A stretch of 64,000 nt of DNA from Pseudisothecium myosuroides (taxonomy: Eukaryota; Streptophyta; Bryopsida; Hypnales; Lembophyllaceae), in the NCBI GenBank assembly GCA_951799445.1, contig OX637293.1:11718001-11782000 (forward strand), written 5' to 3'. The position numbers and the translations under genes were made by a program. The notes beneath the pieces are model-generated. The model saw only the letters and a program-made list of their open reading frames with translations, was not told where the DNA came from and did not search any database. Below, piece by piece: positions 58,001 to 64,000 of the stretch. Numbering within the stretch: position 1 is the first letter of the stretch; each line of letters begins with the position of its first letter.

Positions 58001-60886
58001 AACTCCGATCCGAGTATCACCAGTATCTCCATGCAATCCTGGCCTGGTCCAGAGATACTTAATGTTGAGAAACAAGCCACCGTTCATTATTGCAGCGCTG
58101 GTTTGGTGCAGAAGCAAGCTTGCGACTGTGTCGAGGGGAATGAAACCTGGTCCGGAGCTTCCTTCAATCGGAGCTTCGGGCCACACATCATTCCTCACGG
58201 CAAAGTCACATCTGATATTACAAGAAAGCACGTCTTGTTCTTCCGATTCCGAGTGCACAACTTCATAAAAATCCAGTGAGATCACGTGACTTCGTTCAGG
58301 GGAATGAAGCCTGGTCCGGAAGTGCTTCGATACTACAAATTGTAACATTACAACTGTGCAACCAGACAGTTTCGTTCCATGCGTCATTCCCCACAACAAA
58401 GCCACGTGGTAATCGAAATAGCTTCCAGCGTCACAGTAGCACGCACTCCATTGGCATAATACATACTTGCAGTTTTCAACTCATTAAAAAGAACTATTTC
58501 ATATGCCGATCGATAATCCACGGATGCCGTAAAAATCATCATGGCGATTGGTTCAGGGGAATGAAGCCTGGTCCGATGCTGCCACAGGAATTCAATCCTT
58601 ATGCATGTATACATGCTGACAGCACCGTTCCATTCGCCATTCCCCACAACCAAGTTCCATATTGCTTTGATGGGGAATTCCATGCACCACTTGCACTCCA
58701 AACCAGCATTCCCTTCCGAAAATCAATCGATCACACGGTCTCTGCAATGAAAGCTTTCTTTCCGATCCTAACAGGACTTCAATCCTAAGTAACGTAGGAT
58801 CTTACGTAACCTAAGAACTAGCAAGGGGACACTACCAGTAACTAGCTCAGATGCACTAAACGAATTCAATTGCAAGACCTGGATAGCAAGATCGACAAAT
58901 TGGGATCGAAAGTTTAAGGGGACTAGAGGGGTTCCTAAGCGATCGGTCCCAGGTGTGAGCAGCTGCAGGATCCATGATCACCGCCACTAATCTAAAACAA
59001 CTTCCTTCCCCTCGCCAGGCCCCAGTATGTATGATAGCTAGGACCGTCAAACCCAGAACCAAACGGATCCTGCCAAACCGGGGTCAGACCCTAGCTAGCT
59101 CTAATGATGCGCTGCCATCGCCTCCCACAAGTGGACAATCTCTAGAAACAATCGCCTCAAAACAAATCTCGCACGGTTCGCATCCTCCCCGAGGCGAGGC
59201 AGGCAGCACCGTCCGGTCCAGTTCAGAGAAAACCATCGCATGTGGGTGGAAGTACTAAGCTCTGTACAATCTTCTGCTCCCAGCGCCACCTAGCTAGAGA
59301 GCCAGCTACCATCATCTCCAAGAAAGACTACTCCGTCTGTCTGTCTGTCTACACAGAGAGTATTCCGCCCTAGCTCTGTCAGCCCTTGTATGTATGCACA
59401 CCGTAATTATCTCCCTGAACGGCTGGGGGGGGGGGGATGAAAATAAAATTTGTGCTTGTCTACACTGATCAAAACGAGCGCACAACATTAATCTCTGGTT
59501 GCAATTCCGGTTTACAGTGTTGGCCACAGGGAAGAAAGGCATATTTCAGTCACTAATTTCCGTTTCCCTGATGGCTGGTAGCTAGCTTCTCCCTGATCCC
59601 TCGGTTCCTAGCTAGTATTGGAAATTTCCTGACGATCTGTGAAGGAAACAAGGATGATCGATCTCCCTGTGTAAACGGCATCAGTATCTACAGAGATTGG
59701 AAGCTAGGGATCGAGAGGTTGCGTTTGCAAGGACCCTCACTGAATAGCTAAGATGATCGATGAGCGAGTAGGGGGATTGATAACAGAAGAATATAATACA
59801 TCGTGAAGCTGATGGACTAGGGAGTGAAAGAGAGCTAGAGGATGTTGTAGAAAGGGAGGGGAAGCGCTCGGGAAAGACGGCAGCAGGAAAGGCAGGTTGT
59901 GGAAGCGGTAGAGAAAGAGACACACACTCCGGCATTGAGCAAAGTGCGGCGGAGGGACGACTATATACATGCGGCACGCTGGAGACGACTGAGCCTCTTC
60001 ACGACTGAATTTCAACTTGCTGCCGTCCCTAAGAGATTGAATTCATGGCGAATTTTGCGCTACGGTATAAACTCTAACCGGCTGATTTGGGGGCTGTCAT
60101 CTTTCCACTAGAAACAAGGAGCTATGCTACAAGAGGCTTTGTCCCTAGAGCCCTAAAAACATGGAACCAGGAAATTAAAAGAATGATGAAGCCATGAAGG
60201 ATCAATGCTTCCGGTTTCATTTTTAAAATTCTTTTACCCCTTAATCCTAGAAACACCAAGTTGATCACTGTGGAAATCATCCTTTTCGGTACCGCATGAA
60301 TCATTTACTTAAAAATAAACAAGAACACTCATTGGAGGTTAAACTATTGTGCAAGACCTCCCCTTTTTACACAATATTCCAAAGGATGAACATTTGCACT
60401 TCTCTCTTATGTAGAAGGATTCTCTATCATCCATTAGACACTTTTAGGCCGTGGCATCTATATAAGGTTGAGGACAATTTGGTCTCTCTAAGCTATTTGG
60501 AAGTTTGGGTAAGTTCCTACGAAGCTAATTTTGAATAGATCTTTCACAAATTTTGACACAAGGTGTATACATGTACCATGTTAGGAATATAATTTTTCTT
60601 GATCGGGTACCTAGATCAAAAGTTATATTGCTCCAAAAAATTTGGCAATTCAAGCAATCAGGTAATCTTTGCATCTAGCTTTAGAATTTGGTGGGTACAT
60701 AAATTATATAATATAAGACACGATTGTGGAAAAAAAAATGTGTAGTACAAAAATCTTACTCTAGGAGCTAAAGATTGCTAACCTTGTCGATCAAGGTTAG
60801 AAAAAAATTCTTCTAACTTTAAATGCTACAATCTTTGAATTTGCACAATCAAATTTTCTAAATTTTTTTTTTGCACATTTCTAATG
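55074..60886. other. Mixed-composition region, no gene recognised
   Basis: From about 55.3 to 60.1 kb base composition is more balanced than in the flanking AT-rich DNA, as in genic regions. I still could not assemble any conserved protein. The longest open frames (57971-58405 and 58384-58701, both minus) lie over an internal tandem repeat. A homopolymer of 11 G occurs near 59426 and (CTGT)n near 59336. A non-coding transcript or a fast-evolving gene cannot be excluded. Confidence 0.5.
58080..58680. repeat. Three-copy degenerate tandem repeat
   Basis: The words 'ggggaatgaaRcctggtccg' occur at about 58135, 58299 and 58557. Each is preceded by or followed at similar distance by 'cattccccac'-, 'tcattcctcac'- or 'ccattccccacaac'-type sequence. 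On the minus strand the units translate partly to RTRLHSPE and GPGFIP segments, but stops and frame changes separate them. Spacing is about 160-260 bp. Confidence 0.7.
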
Positions 60887-62270
60887 TACAGTGACAAATG
60901 AAACCGAGTACTATTGTGAAACGTTTTCATTCAAACAACCATACCGTAAGCATCAATGGACAAAGTCCAAAAGTGTATATACGAAAGTTGTAGTGTATGA
61001 CATGCTACACATTACTATGGAAGTTTGAAGAAAAAAATAGTTGTGATTTGAAAGAAAATCAATTTCAAAGTTAGCCATGTCTAAAACTCAGTTTTGTTCA
61101 ACATGATTTGGAATTCTTTTGTTTTTGTCATTTTTTTTTAGAACTCCGAAAAAACTTTTTGTGCCTTGGCATGTTGGTATACATCATTTCAAATTGTTGT
61201 ACCCAAAAATTGAAGGAAATTGCCATTTATAGAATTTAAAACACCAACAGTTTGACAAACATACAAATGATGTTTGTTCTCACAATATTTGATTTTTTTT
61301 TTGGAATTGAGAGCATGGGATAGCATTGGCCATTGTAGAAAGAGCATAGGTTGCAATATGGACCATTGTTACATCTTCATGATTTTGCATTTGAAATATT
61401 TGTTGAATTTGACAATGCATTCGATTTATATTTCGCAATTGTATAATGCGTTTTTAAATTCAACTTCTTTTGTCCAAAGACTAGAGTTCATGATGCACAT
61501 AATTGTCCAACAAATCTCAAAAAAACAAATTTATCATTGCCAATATCATCAAAAAACTAAAAATTGCCAAAAATTACACTGACACTCATCAAATTGGCAG
61601 TTTTTTGATGATATTGGCAATGATAATTTTTTTTTTTTGAGATTTGTTGGATCAATTATGTGCATCTTGAACTCTAGTCTTTGGACAAAAGAAGTTGAAT
61701 TTAAAAATGCATTATACAATTGCGAAATATAAATCGAATGCATTGTCAAATTCAACAAATATTTCAAATGCAAAGGCATGAAGATGTAACAATGGTCCAT
61801 ATTGCAACCTATGCTCTTTCTACAATGGCCAATGCTATCCTATGCTCTCAATTCCAAAAAAAAATCAAATATTGTGAGAACAAACATCATTTGTATGTTT
61901 GTCAAACTGTTGGTGTTTTAAATTCTATAAATGGCAATTTCCTTCAATTTTTGGGTACAACAATTTGAAATGATGTATACCAACATGCCAAGGCACAAAA
62001 AGTTTTTTCGGAGTTCTAAGAAAAAATGACAAAAATAAAAGAATTCCAAACCATGTTGAACAAAACTGAGTTTTAGACATGGCTAACTTTGAAATTGATT
62101 TTCTTTCAAATCACAACTATTTTTTTCTTCAAACTTCCATGGTAATGTGTAGCATGTTGTACACTACAACTTTTGTATATACACTTTTGGACTTTGTCCA
62201 TTGATGCTTATGGTATGGTTGTTTGAATGAAAACGTTTCACAATAGTACTCGACTTCATTTGTCACTGTA
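60887..62270. repeat. Giant near-perfect palindrome, arms of about 670 bp
   Basis: The left arm (about 60887-61558) and right arm (about 61599-62270) are reverse complements with only scattered mismatches and small indels, separated by a loop of about 40 bp. Matching landmarks: 'tacagtgacaaatga' / 'tcatttgtcactgta' at the outer ends, 'gcaatatggaccattgttac' / 'gtaacaatggtccatattgc' in the middle, and 'atcattgccaatatcatcaa' / 'ttgatgatattggcaatgat' at the inner ends. A pair of similar 'proteins' on opposite strands (61274-61582 and 61549-61800) is only a reflection of this symmetry. It may be a foldback transposon or an inverted duplication, and any transcript would form long double-stranded RNA. 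Confidence 0.95.
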
Positions 62271-63665
62271 GTTTGATACAAATTTGTATAGTTGAACTTC
62301 AAAAAAAAAAAAAATTTATTATTTTTTTATTGACCTAAAGATGGCAATTTTTGTCAATATATGCGAAAATGTGCTCTAATCCTTTGGAGGTTAAGCCCTC
62401 AAGCTCTTTTAAATCCAAAATGGTTTCAGGTTGGTTCAATCACCTTAAGTGAAGTAGAAAAAATTGTTTTTTGGTGTGTATGGATCTCAATCAACCAATG
62501 CCTTACAGACCTAAAAAATTTATATGTCATTGCAACACAAGTCAAGGATGAGATTCTATACTTAAAAGCTCTTCAAAATGCATAAAATTTTATTTATGAC
62601 CCTTCTCTTATTTATTTATAAAATGTTGTCTTTGTACAATTTTGAGAGTATTTTTTTTTTGAGTCAAGGACCTTAAGGAATTAAAGTGGCTCAATTTTTA
62701 AATATGGTGATTACTCAAACTTCCTCACAATAGCTTCAATCAAGGCAAAGCCTACTTTGCTTTGGTCAAAGCCAATAAAGTCAACAAAATTGCAAAAACA
62801 TGGATAAACGTAATATTTATCATATTTTAGATTAGATTTATTAACTTTAGGTGATATTGTGGATAAAAATATGTAAGTGGTGGATTTAATAAATTAATTA
62901 CATGATTTGTCTAACCTAGTTGCATTCTAGGATGCTTGTCATGCTACCAACAAGAAAACAAAAAACCACTTTTTCCTTGCTTTGCAACTCCTAGTTTGGG
63001 GCCTCATGGTACAATCACCCTCTAAAAATATAGGCTTACCAAATGGAATTATCTCTAACTTATATGAGACACAAATCTAAAGCCACTTTATACCATTCTT
63101 TTCAAACTATTGTAAAATTGGTGAGAAAAATTATGAATATTGCTCACAGTAATGTGTGTAATTTGGGTGTTGCAAAACCCTAAAGTTTTCACATTTGCGG
63201 ATTGGTATGGAAGCCATCCTATTGTGCCATGTGTAACAATTGTGCTTATTTCAAAATTTGATGTCTACATTACTAGTATTAGAACTTGTACATGTAGGCT
63301 CATTTGAATTGTGGCACCAAAAAAATGGCTTACTTTGTGAAAAAATTTGCCTTGGCTTATTTATACGCTTGGTTATTATGTGTTTCCAAACTATTTTTTA
63401 CTATTGTCGGATCTTTCAATTCAAATTACTTAAATTACTATGTCTTTCACATTGAATCAAGCACCAGTTGGTAGCATGAAAGCTGGTTCCATACAGAACA
63501 AAGTTAAAACACTAACTACAAGAGAATTCTTTTGTGATTTGAGTAAATGACAAACTTTGCTTCATTTGCAGAAAGTCTTGAGGATGTTATGGTATTGTAG
63601 TGCATGTAGCCATACTCTTATAAATTGTGTCACATTAGGTAAAAGAACAAATTTGAAAGGAATTG
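62271..63665. other. AT-rich intergenic DNA, no gene recognised
   Basis: About 1.4 kb between the palindrome and the short inverted-repeat element. The open frames at 62361-62585 and 63240-63455 are short, start in AT-rich context and have no motif I recognise. Confidence 0.55.
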
Positions 63666-63950
63666 CATTACAAAAAAATTGAGCCCTCAAAGGGGTTGCA
63701 AGTTTTGTATCCCCATGGTGCAATTATGGAAAAAATAGAAATAAAAAATGACTTTTTATTCTTTTAAATTTGGATGCTAATGTAGCACTATTGGTGCCAT
63801 GTCAGTTTTTTAATTTTTTAATTTTTTTTAATTAAAAAATTCCAAAAAACATTAATTAATTAATTAATTTTTTCTTTCTGTAATTGCACTACTGGGGTGC
63901 CGAAAATAAAAAATTAGTGGACCCTTTGAGGGCTCAATTTTTATGTAATG
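63666..63950. mobile_element. MITE-like element with 29-bp terminal inverted repeats
   Basis: Left end 63666-63694 (cattacaaaaaaattgagcc + ctcaaaggg) and right end 63922-63950 are reverse complements with one mismatch. Total length is about 285 bp and the interior is AT-rich and non-coding, with an ATTA run near 63852. No convincing target-site duplication is seen. The ends differ from the TTAA family, so this is a separate element. Confidence 0.75.
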
Positions 63951-64000
63951 ATGGAATCATTATTTCAAATAAATATTTAAATTATAGCAAAAAATGCACC

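Noticed and set aside
61274..61800. Two highly similar open frames on opposite strands in the palindrome
   Set aside because: They are mirror images created by the inverted repeat, AT-rich, without motifs; not evidence of genes.
60232..62395. Palindrome as the interior of a larger TTAA element ('ccccttaatcctag' to 'ggaggttaagccc')
   Set aside because: Ends match the family only weakly, the interior lacks the family's shared blocks, and the length does not fit.

Overview
This is nuclear DNA of a land plant. The evidence is genes split by short GT-AG introns, plant-type promoters with telo-box motifs (AAACCCTA), plant-specific families (BPP-like, HIR, PARALLEL SPINDLE 1-like), and long AT-rich intergenic stretches full of repeats and decayed transposons. 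Divergent versions of deeply conserved plant proteins make a bryophyte, probably a moss, my best guess. The species cannot be named from the sequence alone.

Layout. 1-4.1 kb: AT-rich intergenic DNA ending in a tandem duplication that copies the last coding bases of the next gene. 4.1-14.6 kb, minus strand: two adjacent reading units. A basic Ser/Pro-rich BPP-like protein (10377-14582) is followed by a large unrecognised protein (4116-9870) ending in the CaaX box CSIL; the two may be one gene. 17.7-19.4 kb, minus: CDC73/parafibromin of the Paf1 complex. 20.6-23.1 kb, plus: a hypersensitive-induced reaction (HIR) protein, divergent from CDC73 across a 1.2-kb shared promoter. 24.9-30.3 kb, minus: PRP19/MAC3, 18 exons. 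30.6-33.6 kb: a satellite of about 110-bp units interrupted by a TTAA-flanked element. 33.6-39 kb: AT-rich DNA with tandem duplications. 40.6-45.3 kb, plus: a PIN-domain protein like PARALLEL SPINDLE 1 but without an FHA domain. 45.9-53.9 kb: several copies of the TTAA-flanked element and a decayed hAT-like transposase. 54-64 kb: no recognisable gene, but a 39-bp perfect hairpin, a three-copy repeat near 58 kb, a palindrome with arms of about 670 bp (60887-62270), and a short inverted-repeat element at the right edge.

The genes do not form a pathway. CDC73 (transcription elongation) and PRP19 (splicing) are nuclear housekeeping genes, HIR is a membrane scaffold linked to immunity, BPP-like proteins are associated with microtubules, and PS1 acts in meiotic spindle orientation. 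I assembled the exon models by hand from reading frame, splice consensus and protein-family similarity. In each complete model the summed exon length is a multiple of three. The most unusual items are the TTAA/CCCC...GGGG element family, the giant palindrome, the unrecognised CaaX protein, and the duplicated terminal exon that preserves its CaaX motif.
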